A DNA stretch of 64,000 nucleotides from Burkholderiales bacterium (GTDB taxonomy: Bacteria > Pseudomonadota > Gammaproteobacteria > Burkholderiales > Casimicrobiaceae). The stretch is from assembly GCA_016790165.1 (NCBI GenBank), contig JAEUPL010000008.1:62001-126000 (forward strand), read 5' to 3'. Within the stretch, counting starts at the first letter, position 1, and each line of letters opens with the position of its first letter. Both the position numbers and the translations under genes were made by a program. Positions 8,101-16,422 of the stretch are shown here, piece by piece. Under the pieces are notes generated by a model, which saw only the letters and a program-made list of their open reading frames with translations, did not search any database and was not told where the DNA came from.

Positions 8101-11100
8101 GTTTTGGTAGCCGTTGCCGAGGAAGCCGCTGGCAAAACTCCCGGAGAGCGTCGGCGCCGACGGGTTGCTGACATTGATGATGCTGACCTTGTCGTTCTGG
8201 CAGGCGAAGAGGTGGTTGCCATGCTTGGCGACCGTGGTGGCGCCGTTGGTCAGCGCCAGCGTGCTGCGCAATTGCAGGTTGGGTTGTGCGATCAGGCTGC
8301 GGTCCAGCGCCAGCGACACATTCACCATGCTGTCGCCGGGTGGCAATGTGTTCGGGCTGACAGTGAGCGTTGCCGAGAACGGCTGACCGACGACGATGTT
8401 GCCACTGCCGGCGGCACCCGGGATCAGCGAGTCAGTGGCGTCGTACGCGGCGACGTCGATGCGGTAGACGCCATCGCTGTAGCCCGTGGTGGGGAAGCTG
8501 CCAAGCGTCACGTCCTTGATGCTGTCACCACTCGCGAACGTGACGTCAAGGCGCGGCGAGCTGTACGTGAGCACGTTGTTGCGATTGCGAACCCTGTAGC
8601 GCAGGCCGATCGTCTTGGCTTCATTGACAGCAAGCAGTACTCGTGTGCCCGGTGTGAAACTGGCGCCGGCGCTGGCGTAGGCGGGGGCCGGTGTGACCGA
8701 CACGATGCGAACAATTTCCGGACGCACGGTGAGCTGCCCGCTGAAACTGCGAGCACTGGCTGGATCGTCCTCGGGGGTGACGGTAATCTGATACTGGAAC
8801 GGTTGCGCCGTACCGTTGTTGGCGAACGTCACGAAACTGAGCGGTGACAGGTGGCCGTTGGTGCGGTAGTTGGCGGGCACCGTGACGCGGGTTGCGTTAA
8901 ACGTTGCAGTGTTGCCAGGCGCAACGCCGGTCACGCCGAGCAGCATCACGCGCGGCCAGGCCGTGTCGTTGTAAATCGTGATGTCCACTTGCGTGCTGCT
9001 GTTCGGCAGCGCCGTGGTGACCGCGGGTGTGAGCGCGACGCGAAACGCCCCGTTGTACGCAGCATTCAGCGCATCGCGAAGCAGGCAGAACTGCCCGTCG
9101 AGGGCGGTGAGCGCGGCCCCCATCGCGCCGGCGTTGGCACTTGCGACGGTCGCTTGCGCGCTGGCGAAGCCGGTGGCGAGCGGCGCGACGAACGGCGCAT
9201 TGAGCTGCGTTTGCAGGTTGTCGAGGCTCGCGACGACCGCCTGCCGCAATTCCGCGGATCCCGGCTGGGCAGCGAGTTGGCCGATTTGCGAAGTCAAGGA
9301 CGCGAGCAGGGCAGCGAGAGATTGCCGACCGATGCGAGCCGCTGCAAGGCTGGCCGGTGCGACACACTGCGCGACAGCCGCCGTGATCGTGGTTGTCCAG
9401 TTCGCGCGCACCGGCTGCGCGGCACCGAAGTCACCTTGGATCATCAGTGACAGGTCGCTGCCCGGCGCCGCGCTGGCGCTGACGGACGCGACCAGCGGCA
9501 GCGAACGGCTCTCGCCGGCGGCGAGCGTGACCGAGGCCGGCAGTCCGGTGACCGAGAGGCCGGGGGTGGTCGTCATGGACAACGTCACGTGCGTCGTTGC
9601 GTTGCCGAGCGAATCCAGGGTCAAGGTCAGATTTCGGGATGCGCCGGGCAATGCGGTGTCCGGTCCCGGCGCGACGCGCATCGCAAGCGCGGTGGTGGCG
9701 GACACGGCGAAGATGCCGCTGGTCGATGCGGTCACCGCGGGTGCGGTGGTGCTCGCGCCGCTGATGGTGAAGGGGACACCGGCACCGCTCGCACCGATTC
9801 CGGTTTGCGGTTTCATGCAGGCATGGAACTCGAATGCGGCACCGGGACCAATTTTCACGGCGGGCAGAACGTAGTAGGGATCCTGCATGTTCATGCCAGC
9901 GGCGCTGCCGCCAGCGGAGAAGCGGAAGGTATCGGTCAACGGGCCGGTGTTGACCGCACGAACGAGATAAACCGACGCGAATTCGGCGCCGGCATAAGGC
10001 ACCGAGAAGCGCGCATCCAGCGCGGCGGAAAGCGACAGGCCGGGAATGACGCCGGGCGTCTGGCTGGGCGGCAGCGGCGGAATGGCTGACGAGAACAGCG
10101 TCGAGGGCAGCGGTGGGTCGCCACCTTCGCCGGCAAACGCCTTCTGCATGTCTTCCAACCCGGCAAGCAGGCCGCTCACCATGTTCTTGACCACGCCGCC
10201 ACCCCCCTCAAACTTGATTTGCAGTAGCTCGGCCAGCTCCAGTTCGGCCATGATCGCAGTCAGCGCGCCTTTGATGCTCGAGCGCAGGGTGGCATTCACG
10301 TTGCTGCCGATGTTGGCGAAGGCGTCACCATTGGCGACCGATTGCAGGGTCGCGCTCATCAGTGCCACACCAAACACGCCAATGGCACTGACGCGACCAA
10401 TGAACTGTGCCTGCAGGTCCTCGAACGACGAGAACGAAACGCCCATCAGTGCAAACAGGTATTCGACGAACGCACCGTGCGAACCGTCCTCCATGCTGCT
10501 GATGGTGTAGCCAGTGGCCGGGATCGTCTCGATCCACGCGTGCACCGGTGTGCCTGCCACGATGACCGGATCCAGCGGTGCGAGCACCGTGCGGCCGGCC
10601 CGCACAGCGTCCTGAATGCGCAGCCTTGCTTCGGCCGACAGATTCAGCGAATGGGTCGCGCCGACGTTTTCGCCGGTGATCGGCAGGTAGCGTGAACCGT
10701 CGGTGATGGCAGCAAAGACCGCCGAGATGGAGCGATTCGGTTCACCCGTGAGTTGACTGAGCACCTCGCCTTCGGCCATGGATTCCGCCATGCCGCGAAC
10801 ATTCTCGAACGTCCGGGTGTTGGCCGCAGCGATGCCGGGTAGCGACAGCACGCGCAGGTCGTTTTTGCGGATGTCTAACGACAGGGCAAGTGCATTCGAC
10901 TTCACCTTTGACTGCGCGATCGTGATTCGTGGCGAGGCGATGTAGGCCCGGGTCAGCGTGCGTAGTGCGTGTTCGTCGGTACTGCGATCGGCCGAGCCGA
11001 GGAAACTCGCCGCTGCGATTTCGTTCGCAGCGATGAGTGCATAGCGATTGAGGTTGATGGCGTTGCGTGCAATCGCATTCTGGGCGGCGTCGCGCAGGTT

Positions 11101-12297
11101 GACCGGTGGCAGCGCGGTCACCATCGGCTGCAGCGCGGCGAGTTGAGTCTGCAGCGTCTGCATGCGGGTCTTGCGCGCGGCAAAGTCATCGAGCGCCTGT
11201 CGCGACGGGCTCACCGCCAACGTCATGACGTCAAGCTCGCCGAGTACCGGCCGGGTGAAACTTTGGGGGTCGACGCTGACTGCGCCGCCTTGCGCGCGCG
11301 TTACGAAGCCGATGCGATCGTACATCGTGCGCCGAAACGACTGCGTCTGGCCGTTGGCATCGGTGATGTCGATGGTGACGAATACACCGGTAACGAAAAT
11401 GCTGCCCAGCGGAAAGTTGGTCTGCATCTCGAAATAGTCACTGCCCCGGATCACCTCATACGATGCCACGTCGGCACGACTATCGCCGACGGTGAGGTAC
11501 GGGGTGTACGTGTTCTGTGTAGCGCCGATAGCGAGCGACGGCGGTGAGAACGCATTGACAAAGTGGCTGATCGAGATGGGTTTGTCGACCAGATCGGCGC
11601 TGTCGAATGAGCGGTCGAGGACAGTCGTGGTACCCAGGCCAAAACCAAACATGGCACTGGCCTGGGAGTAGGTTTCCGCCTCGACGCGAATGCGTGTCTG
11701 ATGCCGCAGGTTGCTTGCGATGCTGGTGAACACCTGGGCGCTGGGGGCGAATGTTTGCCCGGCGACCGCGGTGGGGAACGCGGTATCCAGCGCCGTGAAC
11801 GATCCCGCGCTTCCGATGCGGTACTCAACCCAGTAGTGCTGCGACACCTCGGCGAACACGTCGCTGTAGTTGGATCCGGGCGCCGGGTTGTCGCAGCCCA
11901 GAATGCGACGCGGCGAGCCGAACATTTGGTCCAGCAGGGTGTTGGCGTCGGTCGCGGCCAGGGTGCCCTGCACGTAGCGCGCTTCGATGGCAGGATTGGC
12001 CGCTTTCAGCAGCGCGATCAACAGGCTGGCACGGTCCAGGGAGTTGCCGGCCTTGCTCGCGAGCACGCCGCGCGCACCGCGCAGGCTGCCGGCGTAGACC
12101 TCGATGCCGATGTGGTCGCGGACGTGCTGGAAAAGCGCCGAGGGGTTGTTCCCGAGGCTGCTGGCGAGGGCAATAACGCGCGGATCGGCGGCGTCGGCTG
12201 GATCTGCCTGGGCCGGTGACAGAAGCGCCAGCTGCCCCGCCAAGGCCAGCAGAAGACCGCCCATCCAGCGAATTGCCGTCGCGATACCCATAGTCAT
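5125..12297 (-). CDS. Giant exported protein: transglutaminase-like N-terminus, Ig-like and propeller repeats, dockerin-like C-terminus
   Basis: 2,390 aa. A signal peptide is visible at 1-32 (hydrophobic LLLALAGQLALL, then AQA). Residues 45-180 resemble the transglutaminase core: AGNSLDRASLLIALL, then HYW at 154-156 and ALD at 169-171, but the usual catalytic Cys position holds Ser86. Residues 870-990 and about 1830-2260 contain NEW3/CARDB-like beta-sandwich modules (phrases such as LPASVTLAAGES). Residues about 1350-1680 look like LVIVD/beta-propeller repeats (VSIINVSNPSAP). The end (2269-2390) has two calcium-binding dockerin-like loops, DIDGDG at 2272 and DLDGNG at 2331. Probably a surface or secreted adhesion/structural protein. 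An ATG at 12291 has better spacing to GGGA than the one used here. Confidence 0.85.
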   Translation of the reverse strand: MTMGIATAIRWMGGLLLALAGQLALLSPAQADPADAADPRVIALASSLGNNPSALFQHVRDHIGIEVYAGSLRGARGVLASKAGNSLDRASLLIALLKAANPAIEARYVQGTLAATDANTLLDQMFGSPRRILGCDNPAPGSNYSDVFAEVSQHYWVEYRIGSAGSFTALDTAFPTAVAGQTFAPSAQVFTSIASNLRHQTRIRVEAETYSQASAMFGFGLGTTTVLDRSFDSADLVDKPISISHFVNAFSPPSLAIGATQNTYTPYLTVGDSRADVASYEVIRGSDYFEMQTNFPLGSIFVTGVFVTIDITDANGQTQSFRRTMYDRIGFVTRAQGGAVSVDPQSFTRPVLGELDVMTLAVSPSRQALDDFAARKTRMQTLQTQLAALQPMVTALPPVNLRDAAQNAIARNAINLNRYALIAANEIAAASFLGSADRSTDEHALRTLTRAYIASPRITIAQSKVKSNALALSLDIRKNDLRVLSLPGIAAANTRTFENVRGMAESMAEGEVLSQLTGEPNRSISAVFAAITDGSRYLPITGENVGATHSLNLSAEARLRIQDAVRAGRTVLAPLDPVIVAGTPVHAWIETIPATGYTISSMEDGSHGAFVEYLFALMGVSFSSFEDLQAQFIGRVSAIGVFGVALMSATLQSVANGDAFANIGSNVNATLRSSIKGALTAIMAELELAELLQIKFEGGGGVVKNMVSGLLAGLEDMQKAFAGEGGDPPLPSTLFSSAIPPLPPSQTPGVIPGLSLSAALDARFSVPYAGAEFASVYLVRAVNTGPLTDTFRFSAGGSAAGMNMQDPYYVLPAVKIGPGAAFEFHACMKPQTGIGASGAGVPFTISGASTTAPAVTASTSGIFAVSATTALAMRVAPGPDTALPGASRNLTLTLDSLGNATTHVTLSMTTTPGLSVTGLPASVTLAAGESRSLPLVASVSASAAPGSDLSLMIQGDFGAAQPVRANWTTTITAAVAQCVAPASLAAARIGRQSLAALLASLTSQIGQLAAQPGSAELRQAVVASLDNLQTQLNAPFVAPLATGFASAQATVASANAGAMGAALTALDGQFCLLRDALNAAYNGAFRVALTPAVTTALPNSSTQVDITIYNDTAWPRVMLLGVTGVAPGNTATFNATRVTVPANYRTNGHLSPLSFVTFANNGTAQPFQYQITVTPEDDPASARSFSGQLTVRPEIVRIVSVTPAPAYASAGASFTPGTRVLLAVNEAKTIGLRYRVRNRNNVLTYSSPRLDVTFASGDSIKDVTLGSFPTTGYSDGVYRIDVAAYDATDSLIPGAAGSGNIVVGQPFSATLTVSPNTLPPGDSMVNVSLALDRSLIAQPNLQLRSTLALTNGATTVAKHGNHLFACQNDKVSIINVSNPSAPTLSGSFASGFLGNGYQNVQCSTLNDKLYVGYDRGITVDTSATRKIAIYDVGGANATNPALLTATPLDTGKRFGNKFTFAGSFAYMPTSIYYYNPFSQFIFEQHGNLLKFDFSNAANPVIAGELFHAFTPPATPLDNQPDAGGPHLAYGFALASTTRGVLATTTSTDGNFAAGVGRLNAVDLSGLDNNCPGASNPCILASVDVPQARLLIGVGVQGASAVATGDTQGFYDAFSGLTGNLTLTAFDLSNPAAPSLVSTLVSTLVHNEPSSCNAAARKGITRMVTLTNNYYAIGAYNAAACSWVLALIDANTPSQLRVIPYDVPDSIRDFVLDGNLLYAVTASSVLVFDYTSIIGPAVTASVIVPKGTGVALVPGSFNVAPTTVTSTPSSDTYTWQQPAVSPLTWQANVTTMQPGSSRNIVDGGNVAFTLPALGSGTLPLPPAVVTSGHVISLAPTESPLIQVGTPTSFTITVNNPSPHVAVNYTLSVEGVPASWVKALPSAVNVPAGSSATTSLTVQTPIAAGSGRFPFRVVASTGATSDSAYGAINSYYPANTGTETTAIVTSSLVTVTPSPATAARGGTTAIRVRVANTGTVIERYGLVPTSYPNSWAITVDPAQVDVAPGQATDFIVAVSLPANASLGSQNVVVNLFANAFSNRGAITLPVNVVGNGVTVAISPSIGTSSTPYVATVTNLGPSSDTFDLAPLGPLGPTVAAGASSVTLAAGASTTVNLAVGDAAAFSRPGNNRFDLRATSRTEAGANATASATVNVPQRLAVSITGQPASNAAPATLPATRTVRAVITNLGNVTDSFNVSISGTTGPVTAQLVNAAGNNVGAIGPLSASAFSSLALQVIASINGSAPASVTVRATSTTDSNVTATGVILFNVAPTCSLDIDGDGAVMATTDGLLILRNLLQLSGDALLGSAYNPAGTYGNLADISDRLGVLNSNGWLDLDGNGTRDTATDGLLLLRALLGFTGTAVTENAIGTPPRTRSEWAEIRNYLNTTCNLGLP

Positions 12298-12412
12298 TCC
12301 CGTGTTGCAGCGACGCGTGGCGCATCGTCAACCCATTATGGGCGGTGCAAAATGCTGCGACAATGGAAACGAGGTGACAAAACAGTGACATCTCGCCAGT
12401 GGATCAACGCCA

Positions 12413-14161
12413 ATGACGCAGCAGGCTCGGTCATCAACGGAAGTCGTGGACGCCCGCGCGGTGCGGGTAGCGCTCGCCGAGATTGAAGGCAGTGCAGCGT
12501 TTGCCCACTCGGCACGCCACCGTCGCTTCCTGCGTCATCTGGTTGAGCAGCAGCTGAGCGGCAAAGCGCACGAGTTGCGCGAGATTACGCTTGGGGTGAC
12601 CGTCTTTGGTCGCCCGCCGGATCGCTTTGACCCGGCCCTGGACAGCATTGTGCGCGTCGAGGCGCGTCGGCTACGGCAGCGCCTGCGGCATTACTATGCG
12701 GAGGAGGGGCGGCATGCTGTGCTGCGAATCTCGCTGCCGGCGGGCCGCTATGTGCCGGCCCTCACATGGGCCGCATCACCCGCATCACCCGCGTCGCTGG
12801 CCGGCCCGCCGCGCGTTGGCGTGCACGTTGCCGACGTATCGTCCGTTTCCGTCGACGAACCCAGGCGCCGATTTCTGAGCGCGTTTCGCGCCGCGATTGA
12901 TTCGATTTCAGGATTGCAGCTGGTCGACGCCACAGCGCGTGGTCGCGCCGAAGCGCAGGTTCATGTTGCGACCGAGCCGGACGGTTCGACGATCGCCCTG
13001 CGACTGGGATCGGGCGATTCAACGGCCGGTGGCGAGCGCCACGTGTTGTGCAATCGATTCGACGGGCACACAGACGCGCTTCAGCAGCACGTCGCGCACG
13101 CGACGTTGCTGCTCCTGCGATTTGGCGTCGTCGCTGGCTGGCCGCTACTTCAGGCGTCGGCCGTGGACGGGCGACGATTCGTCAACACCGCGTCGCGCGA
13201 TTTGTTTGACCGCGCGCGGCTGGCGTTCCGGCAACGCTCGCTTGATGGCTACCGTACCGCGCTTACCCTGTTCGAATCCCTGGCGGAGCGCGAGCCGCAG
13301 GCCGTCGAGGCGCATACGGGCATTGCGCGGTCACTGCTGGCGCTGGCAGGCATGATCGCGCTGCCGGTGCGCGAGGCATTGCCGAGAGCGCGTGTAGCCG
13401 CTGAACTGGGGGTGAGTCTGGCGCCGGACGATGGCGATGCGCGCTGTGTACTGGCGCAAGTCGCATTTCTTTTCGATCATGACTGGCCTGCTGCGCGGAC
13501 GCACTTTGTCCTGGGTTTGCAGCGCGCTCCCAATCATTCCGGGCTGTACCACGCATACGCCTTCGCGCTGATGCTGCGAGCTGAGTTTGACAGCGCCGCC
13601 GTGGCCTATGACCTCGCTGCGTTGCTTGACCCACTCGACGTGCAAGTGCGTGTGCAGACTGGCCTTCTGCATTATTACCGCCGTGACTACGCGACCGCCA
13701 TCGGGCACTGGAAGCGTCTGCTCGAGGCGAGCCCCGGCAATCTCATCGCGGTGACCCTGATTGGCGCAGCGCACCTGGCGGCGGGCAGCCCCGCCGCTGC
13801 CGTTGCGTCTTACGAGGAGGCGTTGCAGCGAGCGCCGGCGCATCCCATTGGCTGGGCGGGGCTGGCACAGGCGCGCTCGCTGCTGGGCGAGCACGAGCGG
13901 GCCGATGCAGCGCTCGCGGAACTGCAGCGCATGGCGACGAACTGCTACGTGTCGCCCTACCTCTTTGCCATGGTGCATGCGCGTCGCGGCGAAATCGACC
14001 TCGCGTTCGACTGGCTGGAACGCAGCGCCACCGAGCCCGATTTCAATTTCGTGTGCGCCGGTGTCGACCCAACGTTCGACGCCCTGCGCCGCGACGCCCG
14101 CTGGTCAAAGCGATGTCGTCAACACGGATTGCCAATCGTCAATGCACCGTCAGCGCGCTGA
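12413..14161 (+). CDS. DNA-binding TPR protein, putative regulator
   Basis: 582 aa. Residues 15-120 match the winged-helix-like region found before TPR or cyclase domains in many environmental bacteria (RHRRFLRHLVEQQLSG, ITLGVTVFGR, DSIVRVEARRLRQRLRHYY, LPAGRYVP). A middle segment (about 140-250) may be a sensor. Residues 280-560 contain TPR-like repeats (LYHAYAFALMLRAEFDSAAV; VASYEEALQRAPAHPIGWAG). No signal peptide, so it is cytoplasmic. It is divergent from the giant exported protein with only 115 bp between starts, which suggests it controls that gene (inference). No strong ribosome-binding site precedes the ATG. Confidence 0.75.
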   Translation: MTQQARSSTEVVDARAVRVALAEIEGSAAFAHSARHRRFLRHLVEQQLSGKAHELREITLGVTVFGRPPDRFDPALDSIVRVEARRLRQRLRHYYAEEGRHAVLRISLPAGRYVPALTWAASPASPASLAGPPRVGVHVADVSSVSVDEPRRRFLSAFRAAIDSISGLQLVDATARGRAEAQVHVATEPDGSTIALRLGSGDSTAGGERHVLCNRFDGHTDALQQHVAHATLLLLRFGVVAGWPLLQASAVDGRRFVNTASRDLFDRARLAFRQRSLDGYRTALTLFESLAEREPQAVEAHTGIARSLLALAGMIALPVREALPRARVAAELGVSLAPDDGDARCVLAQVAFLFDHDWPAARTHFVLGLQRAPNHSGLYHAYAFALMLRAEFDSAAVAYDLAALLDPLDVQVRVQTGLLHYYRRDYATAIGHWKRLLEASPGNLIAVTLIGAAHLAAGSPAAAVASYEEALQRAPAHPIGWAGLAQARSLLGEHERADAALAELQRMATNCYVSPYLFAMVHARRGEIDLAFDWLERSATEPDFNFVCAGVDPTFDALRRDARWSKRCRQHGLPIVNAPSAR

Positions 14162-14184
14162 CGCGGACAGGCAGGCCGGTGGCG

Positions 14185-14922
14185 TCACTGTGCTTTGCCG
14201 AGCAGGAACAACGTGGGTTGCTTCACCGCCAGGCGGGCTCGGTCATCCGGCGTCCACTGCCCGCGCGGCTTGCTGATCACGCACTCATCGGCAGTCGAAA
14301 GCGCTTGCGCAGCGCAAACGACGGTACGCGCGCTGGCGACGGCAAGAATTGCATTGAGCAGGGCGTCGTTGCGGTACGGCGTCTCGATGAACATCTGCGT
14401 CGCGCCAGACGTTTGCACCCGGCGATCCAGTTCGCGTAGCGCCGCCTCCCGGGCGTCCGGCTTGGCCGGCAAGTAACCATGAAAGGTGAAATGCTGCCCG
14501 TCGAGGCCACTGGCCATGAGTCCGAGCAGGAGCGACGACGGCCCCACCAGCGGAACGACCGGCGCCGACAGTGCGTGCGCGAGCGACACAAAATGGGCGC
14601 CGGGGTCCGCCATGCCGGGGCAGCCGGCGTCCGACAGCACGCCAACGTCGATGCCGGCGGCAAGCCAGCTGCGGCACTGCGCGTCCGCCGCGTCGACCGG
14701 ATCGGCGGCGACCAGTTCCAGGCTGGACACGGCGCGGTCCGGCGCGACCGTCTTGAGAAACGCGCGCGCCGCCTTGGGTGTCTCCACGACAAAATGGCTG
14801 AGCTGACGTGCCACGGTCAGGGTTCGTGTCGGGAGCACGTCATCCGGCGCCGACAGGCCGAGCAGATTGGGCACCAGATAGAGCGTGCCCGGCGCGGGTC
14901 GTGGCATCGCCGCCTCGCTCAT
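14185..14922 (-). CDS. RsmI-like SAM-dependent methyltransferase (tetrapyrrole methylase fold)
   Basis: 245 aa of the SAM-dependent methyltransferase group related to RsmI (16S rRNA C1402 2'-O-methylation). Visible motifs are LYLVPNLLG at the N-terminus, GVLSDAGCPGMADPG around residue 94, PLVGPSSLLLGLMASGL, FHGYLP, and IETPYRN near 180. This short paralogue usually occurs beside maf in betaproteobacteria, as here. The true rsmI is usually elsewhere, so the exact substrate is not known. It overlaps maf by 4 nt (ATGA), forming a two-gene minus-strand operon. Confidence 0.85.
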   Translation of the reverse strand: MSEAAMPRPAPGTLYLVPNLLGLSAPDDVLPTRTLTVARQLSHFVVETPKAARAFLKTVAPDRAVSSLELVAADPVDAADAQCRSWLAAGIDVGVLSDAGCPGMADPGAHFVSLAHALSAPVVPLVGPSSLLLGLMASGLDGQHFTFHGYLPAKPDAREAALRELDRRVQTSGATQMFIETPYRNDALLNAILAVASARTVVCAAQALSTADECVISKPRGQWTPDDRARLAVKQPTLFLLGKAQ

Positions 14923-15494
14923 GGCAGCACCGCCGCGTCGCGCAGAAAATCGACGAGACGGATCAGCGGCAGACCGATGATGGCTGTCGGGTCATCGCTG
15001 CGTACCGCCCGCAGCAGGGCGATGCCGGCGGTTTCCACTTTCACCGCTCCCGCCGCATCGAACGGCTGCTCGCGCTCCAGATAAGCCATCAGTTCGCTGC
15101 GCGGCAAGCTGCGATAGACGATTTCGGTCGGCACCACGTCCGTACGCGCGGGCTGGTTCGGCGCAAGCACGCACAGCGCCGTGTAGCAAATGAGGGTCCG
15201 ACCCTGACAGCGCTCGAGCTGCGCGAGCGCGGTGGCAAAGTCGCCCGGCTTCGACAGTGCCTCGCCATCGAGATCGAGCACCTGGTCTGAGCCGATCACC
15301 ACGGCCAAGGGATGACGGCTCGCGACCGCCGCGGCTTTCTCCTGCGCCAGGCGGCGGCAGTTCGCGAGTGGCGATTCGCCAGCGAGTTGCATTTCTTCGA
15401 CCTCGGGGCTCGCTACGGCGAACGGTAACCCAAGCCGGTTCAGTAGCTCGCGGCGGTAGCGGGAAGTGGAGGCGAGGATCAGTGAGGCGGGCAT
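14919..15494 (-). CDS. Maf-family nucleotide pyrophosphatase, YceF-type
   Basis: 191 aa from the ATG at 15494 (MPASLILASTSRYRRELL); an in-frame start 11 codons upstream lacks conserved residues. Family motifs are SxSRYRRELLNRLG (phosphate loop), EMQLAGESP, GSDQVLDLDG and KPG. The sequence ESxLANCRRLAQEKA is typical of the YceF subgroup, which hydrolyses 7-methyl-GTP. The role is house-cleaning of modified nucleotides. It is coupled to the downstream methyltransferase and divergent from yceD, a common arrangement in betaproteobacteria. Confidence 0.9.
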   Translation of the reverse strand: MPASLILASTSRYRRELLNRLGLPFAVASPEVEEMQLAGESPLANCRRLAQEKAAAVASRHPLAVVIGSDQVLDLDGEALSKPGDFATALAQLERCQGRTLICYTALCVLAPNQPARTDVVPTEIVYRSLPRSELMAYLEREQPFDAAGAVKVETAGIALLRAVRSDDPTAIIGLPLIRLVDFLRDAAVLP

Positions 15495-15594
15495 CGGGGA
15501 GGGGATGGGTTGCGTTGAGCGAAGCAAACGGCCGCGCGAACACCGGGAAAGCAGGAGTTTTCATCAGAAGTCCCCCGACGGCGCGCCGAAGATG

Positions 15595-15623
15595 TGGTCA
15601 GACGGTCCGAAACTGGCTATAAT
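15595..15623 (+). promoter_or_regulatory. Sigma-70 promoter of yceD-rpmF-plsX-fab
   Basis: TGGTCA (15595-15600), a 17-bp spacer, then a perfect TATAAT (15618-15623). It lies about 85 bp before yceD in the divergent maf-yceD gap and is the only good promoter ahead of the ribosomal and lipid genes. Confidence 0.7.
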
Positions 15624-15707
15624 TATGGGCTTTCGTCCTTCTGGACGCGACGTTCCTGACCTCGATAGGCCAGCGACGGCGTGCTTTGGACGGGCTGGGG
15701 GCGTTGT

Positions 15708-16184
15708 GTGGCTGCGTTGGCCGACTGGAATTTTCGGCAAATGGCCGGGCAGTTTGCGCGTCCGGGGTACCGGATCGAGGGCGAACTGACGGCTGAGCAG
15801 TTGCCGCGTGTGGCCGGCGAAGACGTACGAGTCGGCGCCGTTCGTGCGTGGGTCGCAGCGACGCCGCGGAGTGCGACGCGGCGACCGGGCCTGATCGTTG
15901 CTGTGCAGGGCGTTCTTGGGCTGACCTGTCAGTCCTGCGGCGCGGCGTTTGACCTGCCAGTGCAGAGCGAAACCACCATTTGCGTGGCGCGCGACACTGC
16001 GGAGTTGGAGGCCTGGGAAGACCAGCAGTTGCAAGGGGAAGCGTCGTTCGAGAGCATTGAGGCTGCGGAGAAGACCTCGGCGCTCGAACTGGTGGAAGAC
16101 GAGTTATTGCTCTCGGTGCCGTATGTACCGAGATGCGCGGAATGTGCGGCCAACCCGGCGCCCCGCGTTCACGAATTTGCGTAG
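15708..16184 (+). CDS. yceD: YceD/DUF177 family protein (23S rRNA accumulation)
   Basis: About 158 aa. The gene always precedes rpmF in proteobacteria. The family is needed for normal 23S rRNA levels and has a zinc-type CxxC (CQSC in LGLTCQSCGAAFDLPV), with a second pair CAEC near the C-terminus. The acidic stretch SALELVEDELLLSVPYVP is characteristic. Start choice is uncertain: GTG at 15708 has GGGGG upstream and gives VAALADWNF; GTG at 15681 and ATG at 15741 are alternatives. Cotranscribed with rpmF (39 nt gap). Confidence 0.85.
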   Translation: MAALADWNFRQMAGQFARPGYRIEGELTAEQLPRVAGEDVRVGAVRAWVAATPRSATRRPGLIVAVQGVLGLTCQSCGAAFDLPVQSETTICVARDTAELEAWEDQQLQGEASFESIEAAEKTSALELVEDELLLSVPYVPRCAECAANPAPRVHEFA

Positions 16185-16222
16185 TAGGCAAACCAATTTA
16201 GCCTTAGTTTCAGGAGAACATC

Positions 16223-16405
16223 ATGGCCGTTCAACAAAACAAGAAGTCCCCGTCCAAGCGCGGCATGCACCGCGCACACGATTTCCTCACCGCGCCGCAT
16301 CTCGCGGTGGAGCCGGTGACGGGAGAAGTGCATCGTCGCCACCACATCAGCCCGAACGGTTTTTACCGCGGCCAGAAAGTCGTTCAGACCAAAGCTGACG
16401 AATAA
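16223..16405 (+). CDS. rpmF: 50S ribosomal protein L32
   Basis: 60 aa, standard length, starting [20 protein letters not shown], the invariant L32 N-terminus. The C-terminal cysteine pairs of zinc-binding L32 are absent, as in other C-minus forms ([17 protein letters not shown]). CAGGAG lies 8 nt before the ATG. It lies between yceD and plsX, linking ribosome and membrane-lipid synthesis in one transcript. Confidence 0.97.
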   Translation: MAVQQNKKSPSKRGMHRAHDFLTAPHLAVEPVTGEVHRRHHISPNGFYRGQKVVQTKADE

Positions 16406-16422
16406 CACGTCCTTCGACGTTG

